Both the position numbers and the translations under genes were made by a program. Shown here one piece after another: positions 33,407-42,270 of a stretch of DNA of 64,000 nt. Within the stretch, counting starts at the first letter, position 1. Each line of letters starts with the position of its first letter. The notes under the pieces are model-generated. The model was not told the DNA's origin, did no database searches, and saw only the letters and a list, made by a program, of their open reading frames with translations. Source of the DNA: Thermodesulforhabdus norvegica (GTDB taxonomy: Bacteria > Desulfobacterota > Syntrophobacteria > Syntrophobacterales > Thermodesulforhabdaceae); assembly GCF_900114975.1 (NCBI RefSeq), contig NZ_FOUU01000008.1:43162-107161 (forward strand), in the 5' to 3' direction.

Positions 33407-34531
33407 ATGAAAATACTGGAAAAGTACATTTTAAAAGAAATTGCTCTGCCTTATGCTTTCGCTCTAATCGGCACCTTCTTTTTGCTGCTTACCGGCCGCA
33501 TGGTTCAACTCACCAGCTACCTTCTTCGCTCATCCGTTTCGATCTACGATATCATCATTTTGATGGTTCTCGCCACTCCTAAATTGAGCCTTTACGCAAT
33601 GCCTTTTGTGACGATGGTCGCCGTAGCCCTGGCTTTTCATCGCATGAACGGAGACAAAGAGCTCACTGCAATAAGGGCAGTTGGGGTGAGCATCAGGCGC
33701 CTCTGGCGTCCCATCCTTGTCTTTGCCATGATCAACACCCTCCTCGTAACCTTTTTGTCTGTTGTGCTTCTTCCTCACTCCAATGCCGCCTTCAGAAAGA
33801 AGCTGAACAATATGGGAAGAGCCGGTATTACGGCCATCCTTCAGGAGGGTATATTTGTAGATATAATACCCGGCCTGGTGTTTTATTTTCAGGACGTTAA
33901 TCCCGGTGAATTTACGGCATACGGGGTTTATATAGAAGACCACCGGGATCCGAAACATCTCATAACGATAATAGCGAGAAGTGCAACGATTTTTTATGAC
34001 AGGTCAACGGAGCGGATTTTTTTCGCCATGGAGGACGGCTTCATCATGCGGGATTCAGAGAATCGTGGAGGAGAAGCTCCAAGGAGTCAGATCGTACGCT
34101 TTGAATCTTATCGGATTGCTATTGATCCCGGTGAGCTGGGAATTGGGAGAGGTCTCAGGGGCGGAGGCAAGAATGAAATGACCATGCAGGAACTGAGAAA
34201 AGCCGCGAGAGAGTCGAAGGATCGGCATGAAGCGAGGCGATACGGACTGGAATTCCACCTGAGAATTGTGCTTCCCCTGAGTTGCCTTTCACTTGCTTTT
34301 CTTACGGTTGCCCTGTGTCTGTATGTTCCGGATAAAGTACTTCGCCTGAGAGAAAGTAGCATAATCTGGTCGGTTCTCATCACCATGGCCACCTATCTCC
34401 TTTATTACTTTGCCGTCTCCTTTAATAAGGGTCTTGCCGAAAACGGGATAATGTCACCCGGGATTGCTCTATGGACGCCCTGGCTTATCACTTCGGCTCT
34501 GGCTATGTGGTTGTGGCGGAAGGTTCATTAA
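33407..34531 (+). CDS. lptF: LPS export ABC transporter permease (LptF/LptG family)
   Basis: An inner-membrane permease of the machine that extracts lipopolysaccharide and passes it to the periplasmic bridge. At 374 residues it is of usual size: MKILEKYILKEIALPYAFALIGTFF opens the first helix, a periplasmic beta-jellyroll domain lies in the middle (about 140-260) and LPLSCLSLAFLTVALCL starts the closing group of helices. LptF and LptG look alike; I chose LptF from the N-terminal pattern and the Gly/Leu transmembrane layout, with moderate confidence. The ATG has no clear ribosome site. No second permease adjoins it; the downstream gene is convergent. Confidence 0.85.
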   Translation: MKILEKYILKEIALPYAFALIGTFFLLLTGRMVQLTSYLLRSSVSIYDIIILMVLATPKLSLYAMPFVTMVAVALAFHRMNGDKELTAIRAVGVSIRRLWRPILVFAMINTLLVTFLSVVLLPHSNAAFRKKLNNMGRAGITAILQEGIFVDIIPGLVFYFQDVNPGEFTAYGVYIEDHRDPKHLITIIARSATIFYDRSTERIFFAMEDGFIMRDSENRGGEAPRSQIVRFESYRIAIDPGELGIGRGLRGGGKNEMTMQELRKAARESKDRHEARRYGLEFHLRIVLPLSCLSLAFLTVALCLYVPDKVLRLRESSIIWSVLITMATYLLYYFAVSFNKGLAENGIMSPGIALWTPWLITSALAMWLWRKVH

Positions 34532-34542
34532 GGCATGGCCTT

Positions 34543-35364
34543 TTAAACCAGCCGTCTTATTTTAAAACGAAGGAGAGAAAATGCCTCGGTGACGGCAAAG
34601 ATGGTTGAAGCCGTCAGGATTATTGCCGGCCCCGGTTGAAGGTTGAAACAGAGGGCTACCAGAAGCCCCACAATAAGAAATAACAGGCTTACCAGAGTAC
34701 ACCCTACGAACATGTGAGCAAGAGAAGGCACCCTGGGCTCTACCATATAAGCTGGTATCGACAGCAAAGCAATTACCAGAATAAGCCCGACAAGCCTCAT
34801 GAGAAAAACGACGGTCACGGCAGAAAATATCAGGAGCAGATTATAAAAAAATCTAACCGACAGACCTCTTGCCGTTGCAAACTCATGATCGTAAGAAACT
34901 GCCAGCAGTTCGTGATACCAGAAATAGCAACAGGCAATAAGAACAACGTCGAGAAGCATAAGGCTACGAAGTTCTGTGGGGGTTACCGTCAGAATACTCC
35001 CGAATAAATAGCCCATTATGTCCGGTCTATAACCCGGAGAAAGATTAATCAGCAATGCCCCTATGGACATTCCCGCGGCCCATATGGTGCCTATAAGGGC
35101 ATCCGATCTGTGACGGTTTCGATCGCTCAGATATCCCAGTATAATAGAGCATAACACGGAAAAGCCTATTGTTGACGGTAGCAGAGGAATGCCGAAGAAA
35201 ATGCCGATTCCAACCCCTCCATAAGCGGCATGAGCAATTCCGCCTGCAAGAAAGACCATGCGATTCACAACGACAAGACTTCCGACTATTCCGGCGGCGA
35301 GAGCTGCAAGGAAAGTCGCCAGAAAGGCGTATTTCATAACTTCCCAGGCCATCCAGTCGGGCAT
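34543..35364 (-). CDS. znuB: Metal (Zn/Mn type) ABC transporter permease
   Basis: The membrane subunit of an ABC-3 class importer for zinc or manganese. I start at ATG 35364 (MPDWMAWEVMKYAFLA), after AAAGGACAGAAGAA; the frame runs further back into the ATPase gene. The 273-residue product has about eight helices and the family blocks NRMVFLAGGIAHAAYGGVG (about 35-53), RSDALIGTIWAAGMSIG and ATARGLSVRFFYNLL, the last being the region that contacts the ATPase. It follows the ATPase by 19 bases and is the last of znuA-znuC-znuB on the minus strand. The metal is not certain. Confidence 0.9.
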   Translation of the reverse strand: MPDWMAWEVMKYAFLATFLAALAAGIVGSLVVVNRMVFLAGGIAHAAYGGVGIGIFFGIPLLPSTIGFSVLCSIILGYLSDRNRHRSDALIGTIWAAGMSIGALLINLSPGYRPDIMGYLFGSILTVTPTELRSLMLLDVVLIACCYFWYHELLAVSYDHEFATARGLSVRFFYNLLLIFSAVTVVFLMRLVGLILVIALLSIPAYMVEPRVPSLAHMFVGCTLVSLLFLIVGLLVALCFNLQPGPAIILTASTIFAVTEAFSLLRFKIRRLV

Positions 35365-35383
35365 TTCTTCTGTCCTTTCACCG

Positions 35384-36130
35384 TCAATGTTCACGCAATA
35401 CTCGATGAGGTATGCCATGAGCGACAAGTTCCACGGGGCAGTGATAGAGGGCGTCAATCATTCCCGGTGTAATTTCCGCCCTGGAATGGTACACAACCCT
35501 TCTGTTAACACAGGCCACTGACTTAACATAGGAAGAAAGCACACTCATGTCGTGGCTTACCACGACTATCGTGATGCGAGAGTTAAGCTCCCGTAACATT
35601 TCATAAAGCTCCGTATGAAAGGCTCTGTCAACGCTGGCCGTGGGCTCATCAAGAAATAGAATCTTCGGATCGGAGACGAGAGCCCTGGCAATCATCACTT
35701 TCTGACGCTGACCGCCGGAAAGCTCCGAAATTTTTCGGTTCTCCAGATCCAGCAGGCCCATGCGGTCGAGAATTTTTTGAACCTTTTTCTTTTGTGCTTT
35801 CCCGTGCCGTATCCGATCCGGCAATAACCCCATCATGACAACGTCGATAACCCGAACCGGAAAGTGAGCGTTGGGATTGGTTTCCTGAGGCACATAGCCG
35901 ATCATCGACCTTACCTCTGCGGGGTCTTTGCCGAAGACCTGCACCGTGCCACGCTGGGGTCTCAGAAGACCGACGCAGAGCTTGAGGAGGGTCGTTTTGC
36001 CTCCTCCGTTAGGCCCCATGAGAGCTACAAAGTCGCCCTCGGGTATCGAAAACTCCACGTTGTCCAGAACCAGGTTATTTCCGTAGGCAAAGGAAACATC
36101 CTTGAATACGACGGCTCCGTTGTCGGCCAT
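35384..36130 (-). CDS. znuC: Metal ABC transporter ATP-binding protein
   Basis: Powers the metal importer. The 248-residue ATPase has Walker A GPNGGGKTT (about 39-47), the Q-loop YVPQETN, the ABC signature LSGGQRQKV, Walker B ILFLDEPTASVD and the switch His in VVSHDMSVL. The PNAHFPVRVIDVVMMGL region is typical of Zn/Mn-type ATPases. Its ATG overlaps the stop of the binding protein gene by one base (TAATG), so translation is coupled. The permease gene follows directly. Confidence 0.93.
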   Translation of the reverse strand: MADNGAVVFKDVSFAYGNNLVLDNVEFSIPEGDFVALMGPNGGGKTTLLKLCVGLLRPQRGTVQVFGKDPAEVRSMIGYVPQETNPNAHFPVRVIDVVMMGLLPDRIRHGKAQKKKVQKILDRMGLLDLENRKISELSGGQRQKVMIARALVSDPKILFLDEPTASVDRAFHTELYEMLRELNSRITIVVVSHDMSVLSSYVKSVACVNRRVVYHSRAEITPGMIDALYHCPVELVAHGIPHRVLREH

Positions 36131-37005
36131 TAGCCACCCCCTAAGCTACGGGCTATGAGCTGTGCCGCCCTGCGAAGATTTTCGCACCAGTTATAGGCGA
36201 GAGGGTTAAGGACCTCTATCCTCATGTTCCATAGTCGAGAAAGCCTTTCAGCTTCGGCCGGCGGTGGACTTCCAAACACAAAAATTACCTTCAAATTATT
36301 TGCCTTTACCGCTTCGGCCACTTCTTTTAGGGTTGACGGTCCGGGGCCTTTCCCTTCCTGTTCTACGGCAATCTGCCTGATCCCGTAAGCTCTGGCGAAA
36401 TAGCCCCAGGCAGGATGATAAACAACAAAGGCCTTTCCACGAAAAGGCGCTAGGATTGCCGAAATTTTTCCGTCCAGAAAAATGACTTCGGTGACCCACC
36501 TTCGATACTGTTCATCGAGAACATCAACCGGATTGGACAGAGTTTCGTCTGTTCTTGAAAGGATCGACGATCTCAATTCTCTGTAAACGGTTCTGGACAT
36601 CTGGAGCATTATCAGGGGATCAAGCCACAGGTGAGGATCGGAACCGTCTTTCTGACGAATTCCCATAAGCCCCACATCATCTGCCAGATTTATGATCGGA
36701 AGTTGAGGAAACATCCTGGAAATTCTGGGAAGCCAGATCTTTTCGAACTCAAGAAGGCCGATTGCAAAGAAGAGCGAAGAAGACCCTATCCTTGAAAGAT
36801 CTGATGGCTTTGGCTCGTATGTGTGAGGATCCATACCCGGTGGGACAAGACTGACCACCTCCACAAGGGAACCACCTATGCGTTCCACCATGTATTTTTG
36901 AGGGGGAATGGATACGGCGATCTTTAAAATAGGTTCTGCAGAGACCCCTTGAGCTGTTACCAGCACTATTGCCACGGCACAGGCCAGAGAGACCAGAACC
37001 TGCAT
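36130..37005 (-). CDS. znuA: Periplasmic metal-binding protein of the Znu-type importer (cluster A-I)
   Basis: Captures zinc or a similar metal in the periplasm. I start at ATG 37005 (MQVLVSLACAVAIVLV) after CGGAGGTTATTTT; residues 1-23 are a signal peptide. Metal ligands are the His in DPHTYEP, DPHLWLDP and VVYHPAWGYFA. The fourth position, usually Asp in Mn-type proteins (DPLA), is Asn here (NPLA), which fits the zinc-type three-His site better. The His/Asp-rich loop of many ZnuA proteins is absent. It leads the znuA-znuC-znuB set, 65 bases after hdrB, and has its own candidate promoter and operator. Confidence 0.9.
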   Translation of the reverse strand: MQVLVSLACAVAIVLVTAQGVSAEPILKIAVSIPPQKYMVERIGGSLVEVVSLVPPGMDPHTYEPKPSDLSRIGSSSLFFAIGLLEFEKIWLPRISRMFPQLPIINLADDVGLMGIRQKDGSDPHLWLDPLIMLQMSRTVYRELRSSILSRTDETLSNPVDVLDEQYRRWVTEVIFLDGKISAILAPFRGKAFVVYHPAWGYFARAYGIRQIAVEQEGKGPGPSTLKEVAEAVKANNLKVIFVFGSPPPAEAERLSRLWNMRIEVLNPLAYNWCENLRRAAQLIARSLGGG

Positions 37006-37024
37006 AAAATAACCTCCGGTTTTT

Positions 37025-37039
37025 GAATATCCGATATAC
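37025..37039. promoter_or_regulatory. Inverted repeat upstream of znuA (candidate operator)
   Basis: GAATATC-C-GATATAC, arms matching at 6 of 7 positions, lies 20-34 bases before the znuA ATG. On the minus strand it contains TATATC and adjoins TAGAGT, which stands 17 bases after TTGTCG, so it covers the likely -10 region. A Zur- or Fur-family repressor would fit; this is inference. Confidence 0.4.
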
Positions 37040-37070
37040 TCTAGCACCGGAGGTAGCAGACGACAACTCG

Positions 37071-37925
37071 TTACAGCCAGCCTTTCTTTTTGAGCAGGTT
37101 TACAGGGGATACGAGATGTCTCCGAAACCACCAGCCCGGAGGTCTGATTCCCAGAGCAATAGATAGGATTTCCGTGAAATGCAATATCGGCAGGACGGTG
37201 AATTTCTGTCCTCGAGTTTCCAGATTAAAGTGACACATAGCACATACCGTGATTATGGCCTCTGCACCGGCTTCCGCTGCGCCGTTTACGATCCGGCATG
37301 CGAGCTCCTCAACAATTTCCGGTATTGCTCCTGTGAGATAGGTACCACAGCACCTGTGCACATGAGGCCATTTTACTCCGGTAACACCGAGGTTTTCCAG
37401 GATGCTCTGTATGGATTGCTCGTCAAACATTATGGCGCCGTTTACCTTGCTTTGCTGAGCCCGGGTGCATCCGAAGTAGAGAGCGCAACGCAGGTTTTCC
37501 CTGTCAGCCGAGACAATCCGGGCAAGATTGTCAACCCCGATCTCGGTCAGAACTTCCAGATAATGCACGATCCTCACGCCCTCTTCAGGAATAGTTCCGA
37601 AAAGTCTGCTTACCCTCGAAGCGAACTCAGGATCCTCTTTCAATCTCCTCTGAACTATATGTAGTTTCGTCCAGCATTTAGGGCAGGCAACCAGAAGAGT
37701 TTTTCCCGGGGGAACCTTTGTGAGGTTTCTTGCGGAAAGGAGAAAATCGATTTCCTCACCGGCTACACCCGTGGCAGCGCTTCCACAGCAATTCCAATCG
37801 TCCAGTTCTCTGAAACGGAATCCCAGCTTCCAGAAAGCCTGCTGGAGTGATGCATAGTTTTCCCTTGCCGAACTGGCCAGTGAACACCCCGGAAAGAAGA
37901 CGAGATCTTTGCTCGGATCAGGCAT
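37071..37925 (-). CDS. HdrB-like (CCG-domain) heterodisulfide reductase subunit
   Basis: A 284-residue cytoplasmic protein with two cysteine-rich CCG domains. The first has FFPGCSLASSARENY, WNCCGSAA and ACPKC; the second YFGCTRAQQ, HRCCGTYL and CAMCHFN. In HdrB of methanogens these cysteines hold two unusual non-cubane [4Fe-4S] clusters that reduce a disulfide. Sulfate reducers use HdrB-like proteins with unknown thiol or disulfide partners. It overlaps hdrC by 8 bases and is therefore co-translated with it. No HdrA flavoprotein gene is adjacent, so the electron partner is coded elsewhere or is membrane-bound. The metal importer operon follows. Confidence 0.9.
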   Translation of the reverse strand: MPDPSKDLVFFPGCSLASSARENYASLQQAFWKLGFRFRELDDWNCCGSAATGVAGEEIDFLLSARNLTKVPPGKTLLVACPKCWTKLHIVQRRLKEDPEFASRVSRLFGTIPEEGVRIVHYLEVLTEIGVDNLARIVSADRENLRCALYFGCTRAQQSKVNGAIMFDEQSIQSILENLGVTGVKWPHVHRCCGTYLTGAIPEIVEELACRIVNGAAEAGAEAIITVCAMCHFNLETRGQKFTVLPILHFTEILSIALGIRPPGWWFRRHLVSPVNLLKKKGWL

Positions 37926-38469
37926 GTCTCACCGCAGGCAGCTCAAAGATTTGACGGATTTCTCTGTAATTCCTCACCTTTGAAGGCAGAAAATCCAGCT
38001 TGTGCTTTATGAGCATTTTTATTCCCAGTATTGCATCCGAAACAATCTGTCCGGACGATAGTCGATGTTTCAGGACAACGTTGAGTTCGTGAATCCTTCC
38101 GTATCGGGCAATGGATTCCCGCATCTGCTTTTGAAATCCCGCCACTTCAGGTAGTGCTACGGGGACGTTGTTAAGAACTGCCCATTCTTTGAGCTTTCTG
38201 AGTACTGACGGGATAGGAATTGCATTTGGACAAACCATGCTACAGTTCTGGCATTCCACACAAAGCCATAGAGTTGTACTCTTTAGAGCTTCTTCAAAGA
38301 AGCCGAGATTTAAAAGTCGCACAATTTTAGTGGGGCCCAGATCCATAAAAGAGTAAAGGGGACAACCGTTGGAGCAGGCACCGCACTGATAACAGCGGCG
38401 TAACTGCCTTGATATACTCTTGAGGACAAGATCGTTTTGACCGTCCTGTGTGGAAGGTAAAGCCGGCAC
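37918..38469 (-). CDS. HdrC-like ferredoxin subunit of a heterodisulfide reductase
   Basis: A 183-residue iron-sulfur protein that would pass electrons to the HdrB-like partner. Two [4Fe-4S] motifs are plain: CYQCGACSNGCP (cysteines at about 26, 29, 32, 36) and CVECQNCSMVCP (about 70-80). I start at GTG 38469 because AAGGAGTTAAAT places it at proper spacing; the longer frame to 38502 has no ribosome site. The C-terminal 100 residues are helical and without further cysteines, as in HdrC. A strong sigma70 promoter lies upstream. HdrB follows with an 8-base overlap. Confidence 0.88.
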   Translation of the reverse strand: MPALPSTQDGQNDLVLKSISRQLRRCYQCGACSNGCPLYSFMDLGPTKIVRLLNLGFFEEALKSTTLWLCVECQNCSMVCPNAIPIPSVLRKLKEWAVLNNVPVALPEVAGFQKQMRESIARYGRIHELNVVLKHRLSSGQIVSDAILGIKMLIKHKLDFLPSKVRNYREIRQIFELPAVRHA

Positions 38470-38532
38470 ATTTAACTCCTTATAAAACAAGTTTGATGAC
38501 AACTAAACATGTAATCTTAATTTGTGAAAGAA

Positions 38533-38561
38533 AGTATAAAAATTGATGATAAAATAGTCAA
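38533..38561 (-). promoter_or_regulatory. Promoter of the hdrC-hdrB genes
   Basis: On the minus strand TTGACT (38561-38556), 17 bases and TATACT (38538-38533). The transcript would start near 38526 with a leader of about 57 bases. No strong terminator separates hdrB from znuA, so read-through is possible. Confidence 0.7.
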
Positions 38562-38608
38562 CCCCGTGGGCCACAGTACCGACCTGCCTGAAGCTCCATG
38601 AAAATTTC

Positions 38609-38636
38609 TTGTAAGCCACCGGGAGAATACTAAATA
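38609..38636 (+). promoter_or_regulatory. Candidate promoter of the inositol monophosphatase gene
   Basis: TTGTAA (38609-38614), 16 bases and TAAATA (38631-38636), about 70 bases before the ATG at 38706. It is divergent from the hdrC promoter. Confidence 0.5.
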
Positions 38637-38705
38637 TTTTTATATGAGACCGTTGTTGTTCTGAGTTTCTGGTTAAAGCTATCTCTGTCCTGAAGGAGGG
38701 TTACT

Positions 38706-39569
38706 ATGGCATCGGGAGAAAGATCGGAATACGATGAATTAAGGACCTTGATGGAAGAAACTCTTATTAAAGCAGGTGAACTCATCAAAAAAGCCTATCT
38801 ATCTCAGACCAGTTCCTTCCATCACAAGGATAAATTTGATTATGTCACCGAGACTGATAGAAACAGCGAATCCCTGATCAGAAAAATGCTCAACAGCCGT
38901 TATCCCGATGACATGGTAATCGGGGAAGAAACCTTCTCAGGACAAGGGCTTCCACCTGAACCCTGCTGGATTGTTGATCCCCTTGACGGCACCACAAACT
39001 TTATACACAGATTCCCCCATATTTCCGTTACTATTGCCAGATGGGATGGTAAGGATCTCGTGGCAGGCTGTATTTACGATGTGCTGAGGAATGAGTTGTT
39101 CACGGCCGTAAAAGGCAACGGTGTGTATCTAAACGGTTCTCCGGTGGTCTTGCCTCCGAAAAATGATGTGCTTCATAGCCTGGTTGCCACGGGTTTTCCC
39201 TTTAAGAGAAAAGACATAGCCAGACAATATCTGGCCTCGTTTCAGGAAATTTTCCATCATGTAAGCGATATCCGTAGGGCCGGATCTGCCGCTTTAGACC
39301 TTGCCTATGTGGCCGTAGGCCGCCTGGACGGTTTTTGGGAAGTGGGGCTCAAACCGTGGGACATTGCAGCAGGCGTGTTGATGATTAGAGAAATGGGCGG
39401 GATTGTAACCGATTTCTGGGGTACTCCCGAGGTCTTGCAGAGCGGTCATGTGGTTGCCGCCAGAACCCCCGAGCTTCATTCTTTGATCCTCAGAGCCGTT
39501 AAGAAAAGCCTGGCACCTGCTCTTGGCGAGGAAACCACTCTCAAGACAACACATTGCCTGCGCAGGTAA
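38706..39569 (+). CDS. Inositol monophosphatase family protein
   Basis: A Mg2+-dependent phosphatase of about 287 residues, relative of SuhB and CysQ. Metal-site motifs are in order: GEET (about 77-80), WIVDPLDGTTNF (about 92-103) and the C-terminal KPWDIAAGVLMIREMGG. The N-terminal VTETD (Asp) also fits. Inositol-1-phosphate, fructose bisphosphate or nucleotide phosphates are possible substrates; sequence alone does not decide. The ATG has GAAGGAGGG upstream. leuS begins 59 bases after the stop and may share the transcript. Confidence 0.9.
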   Translation: MASGERSEYDELRTLMEETLIKAGELIKKAYLSQTSSFHHKDKFDYVTETDRNSESLIRKMLNSRYPDDMVIGEETFSGQGLPPEPCWIVDPLDGTTNFIHRFPHISVTIARWDGKDLVAGCIYDVLRNELFTAVKGNGVYLNGSPVVLPPKNDVLHSLVATGFPFKRKDIARQYLASFQEIFHHVSDIRRAGSAALDLAYVAVGRLDGFWEVGLKPWDIAAGVLMIREMGGIVTDFWGTPEVLQSGHVVAARTPELHSLILRAVKKSLAPALGEETTLKTTHCLRR

Positions 39570-39628
39570 TTATGTGCTAGAAAGCTCTTGTTTCTTAACG
39601 AAAAAAACAGAGAGGAGAGGGTGCGTCT

Positions 39629-42130
39629 ATGGATATGAAGTATCATCCCCACGCTATCGAAGAGAAGTGGCAGCGCCTGTGGGAAAGTGAAAAACTCTTT
39701 GAGGTGAAAGAAGATCCGTCTAAAGAAAAGTTTTACGTTCTTGAAATGTTTCCCTATCCTTCGGGTCGCATTCACATGGGCCATGTCAGAAACTACAGCA
39801 TCGGAGATGTCGTTGCCCGGTTTCTCAGGATGAACGGTTATAATGTGTTACATCCGATGGGCTGGGACGCCTTCGGAATGCCTGCGGAAAACGCTGCCAT
39901 AAAGGCCGGAATACATCCCGCGAAGTGGACCTATGACAATATTGATTACATGAGACGACAGCTCAAACGGCTTGGATTTTCCTACGACTGGTCTCGAGAG
40001 TTCGCCACCTGCGATCCTTCTTATTATAAATGGGAGCAGTTGTTTTTCCTGAAGATGTACGAACGGGGGCTTGCCTATCGCAAGAAGGCTTACGTGAACT
40101 GGTGCGAACACTGTCAGACTGTGCTGGCCAACGAACAGGTCGAGCAGGGAGCATGCTGGCGTTGTGAAAATCCCGTAATCCAAAAAGAAATGGAGCAATG
40201 GTTTCTCAAAATCACAGACTATGTAGATGAACTCCTGGATTACACCTATAGGCTTGAAGGCTGGCCCGAACGTGTGCTGGTTATGCAGAGGAACTGGATC
40301 GGCAAAAGCCACGGTAGCGAAATCGATTTCCCCGTAGAAGGGCGTGATGATCTGAAAATCACCGTTTTTACGACACGGGCGGACACACTCTTCGGTGCGA
40401 CCTTTATGAGCCTTGCCCCGGAGCATCCCCTTGTGCCGGAGCTTTGCAAGGGAAAAGAACAGGAGCAAAGAGTGCTGGCTTTTGTTGAGGAAGCCAAGAA
40501 GGCCAAGCGTAGCGATCGCACTGAAGATCTGCTTGAGAAGGAAGGCGTTTTTACGGGATCTTATTGCATAAACCCGGTTACCGGCGAGCGCATGCCGATA
40601 TTCGTAGCTAACTTCGTGGTTATGGAATACGGTACCGGGGCGGTGATGGCCGTTCCGGCTCACGACCAGAGGGATTTTGAGTTTGCAAAGAAGTATAACC
40701 TCCCTATAAAGGTAGTAATAAGACCTGAAGATTCCGATTTGATACCATCGGCTGAAGAGCTTGATCATGCCTTTGAAGATGATGGGGTTCTTGTAAATTC
40801 GGGTCAGTTTTCCGGTCTTTCTTCAGAAGATGCACGACGAGCCATAACCGAACATCTTGCAGCGCAGGGTATGGCCCGCTTTCAGGTACAGTATCGCCTT
40901 AGGGACTGGGGGATTTCGCGTCAGAGATACTGGGGTGCGCCTATACCTGTGGTTTACTGTGACAGCTGTGGTATTGTTCCTGTTCCGGAAGACCAGCTCC
41001 CTGTCGTGCTTCCTCTGGACCTGGAGCTCCTACCAAACGGTGGCTCGCCGCTTCCAGTCTCGGAAAGTTTTTACAGGACCTCATGTCCAAAGTGTGGTGG
41101 ACCGGCTCGAAGAGAGACCGATACGATGGATACCTTTGTTGAGTCTAGCTGGTATTTCATACGGTTTGCCTGTGCAGACGAGAACTCACAACCCTTCGAT
41201 CCCGAAAGAGTCCGCCACTGGTTGCCCGTGGATCAGTACATAGGGGGTATTGAGCACGCCGTTTTGCATCTGCTCTATTCCCGCTTCTTTGTCAAAGCTC
41301 TCAGGGATATGGGCTACGTTGATTTTGATGAGCCTTTTAAGCGGCTCCTTACTCAGGGAATGGTCATAAAAGACGGCGCCAAGATGAGCAAGTCCAAAGG
41401 AAATGTTGTGGATCCCGATGACATGATTGCCGCCTACGGAGCCGATACCGTAAGACTTTTTTGCCTTTTTGCATCGCCTCCCGAAAAAGACCTTGAATGG
41501 AGCGATCAGGGAATTGACGGGGCTTACAGGTTTCTGGGAAGAGTCTGGAGGTTTGTTGCCGAGAACATTGAAAAGCTCAGAGAAGTAAAGCCCTTTTCAG
41601 GTGACATTTCAGGTTTGCAGGGGCCCCTTGCAGGCCTTTATAGAAAGTCTCATCAGACCATAAAGAAAGTAACGGAAGACATACGAGATCGTTACCATTT
41701 CAATACCGCTATTGCCGCTATCATGGAACTGGTTAACCTGATGTATCAGGTCAGGGATAGGGGTGATGAGAAGGATCCTGCTTTCTGGCCGGTTTTGCGT
41801 CATGCTGTGGAAACAACGGTCATATTGTTGTCACCCATGGTTCCTCACATTACTGAAGAGATATGGCATGAGCTTGGGTACGATTCTTTCCTTCTGAACC
41901 AGCCGTGGCCCTCTTACGATGAAAAAGCCGTGCAGGAGGACGAACTGTTAATAGTTATACAGGTAAACGGTAAAGTTCGCGATAGGATGACCGTCTCTGC
42001 GGGAACTTCCGAAGAAGAGCTCAAAAAAATGGCCCTGGAAAGGGAGAAAATCAGGCAATATGTCGATGGGAAGGAAATCAGGAAAATTGTGGTCGTTCCG
42101 GGAAAACTCGTGAATGTGGTTGTGGCCTGA
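39629..42130 (+). CDS. leuS: Leucyl-tRNA synthetase
   Basis: Charges tRNA-Leu. The 833-residue bacterial-type enzyme is full length. Visible are the HIGH-type motif [14 protein letters not shown] (about 48-61), the zinc-like CEHCQTVL...CWRCEN region, the CP1 editing domain (about 220-420) with the TTRADTLFG block and the [11 protein letters not shown]sp, and the KMSKS motif as [10 protein letters not shown] (about 585-594). The start MDMKYHPH follows GAGGAGAGGG. moeA follows after 140 bases that contain a hairpin. I see no T-box leader. Confidence 0.98.
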   Translation: MDMKYHPHAIEEKWQRLWESEKLFEVKEDPSKEKFYVLEMFPYPSGRIHMGHVRNYSIGDVVARFLRMNGYNVLHPMGWDAFGMPAENAAIKAGIHPAKWTYDNIDYMRRQLKRLGFSYDWSREFATCDPSYYKWEQLFFLKMYERGLAYRKKAYVNWCEHCQTVLANEQVEQGACWRCENPVIQKEMEQWFLKITDYVDELLDYTYRLEGWPERVLVMQRNWIGKSHGSEIDFPVEGRDDLKITVFTTRADTLFGATFMSLAPEHPLVPELCKGKEQEQRVLAFVEEAKKAKRSDRTEDLLEKEGVFTGSYCINPVTGERMPIFVANFVVMEYGTGAVMAVPAHDQRDFEFAKKYNLPIKVVIRPEDSDLIPSAEELDHAFEDDGVLVNSGQFSGLSSEDARRAITEHLAAQGMARFQVQYRLRDWGISRQRYWGAPIPVVYCDSCGIVPVPEDQLPVVLPLDLELLPNGGSPLPVSESFYRTSCPKCGGPARRETDTMDTFVESSWYFIRFACADENSQPFDPERVRHWLPVDQYIGGIEHAVLHLLYSRFFVKALRDMGYVDFDEPFKRLLTQGMVIKDGAKMSKSKGNVVDPDDMIAAYGADTVRLFCLFASPPEKDLEWSDQGIDGAYRFLGRVWRFVAENIEKLREVKPFSGDISGLQGPLAGLYRKSHQTIKKVTEDIRDRYHFNTAIAAIMELVNLMYQVRDRGDEKDPAFWPVLRHAVETTVILLSPMVPHITEEIWHELGYDSFLLNQPWPSYDEKAVQEDELLIVIQVNGKVRDRMTVSAGTSEEELKKMALEREKIRQYVDGKEIRKIVVVPGKLVNVVVA

Positions 42131-42153
42131 AAGAGCAGATTTAAAACTCCTTT

Positions 42154-42185
42154 CCCCTGTATCTCTTCAGGAAGGGATACAGGGG
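42154..42185. repeat. Hairpin-forming inverted repeat after leuS
   Basis: CCCCTGTATC and GATACAGGGG, ten pairs around a 12-base loop, 24 bases after the leuS stop. Neither strand has a T run after it, so it is not a classical terminator; it may stabilise the 3' end of the transcript. Confidence 0.5.
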
Positions 42186-42270
42186 TGCGGCGCGGATTGA
42201 GAGCGAAAATTTTATAATCCCGGATCCTCAGGTTGGGCGTTCGGGAAAGGGCAGAGGAGAGTTCCTGGGA

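Noticed and set aside
39848..40768. 306-residue open frame opposite leuS
   Set aside because: Antisense shadow of the leucyl-tRNA synthetase coding region.
42154..42185. Rho-independent terminator after leuS
   Set aside because: The hairpin is real, but neither strand has a T run after it, so I list it only as a repeat.
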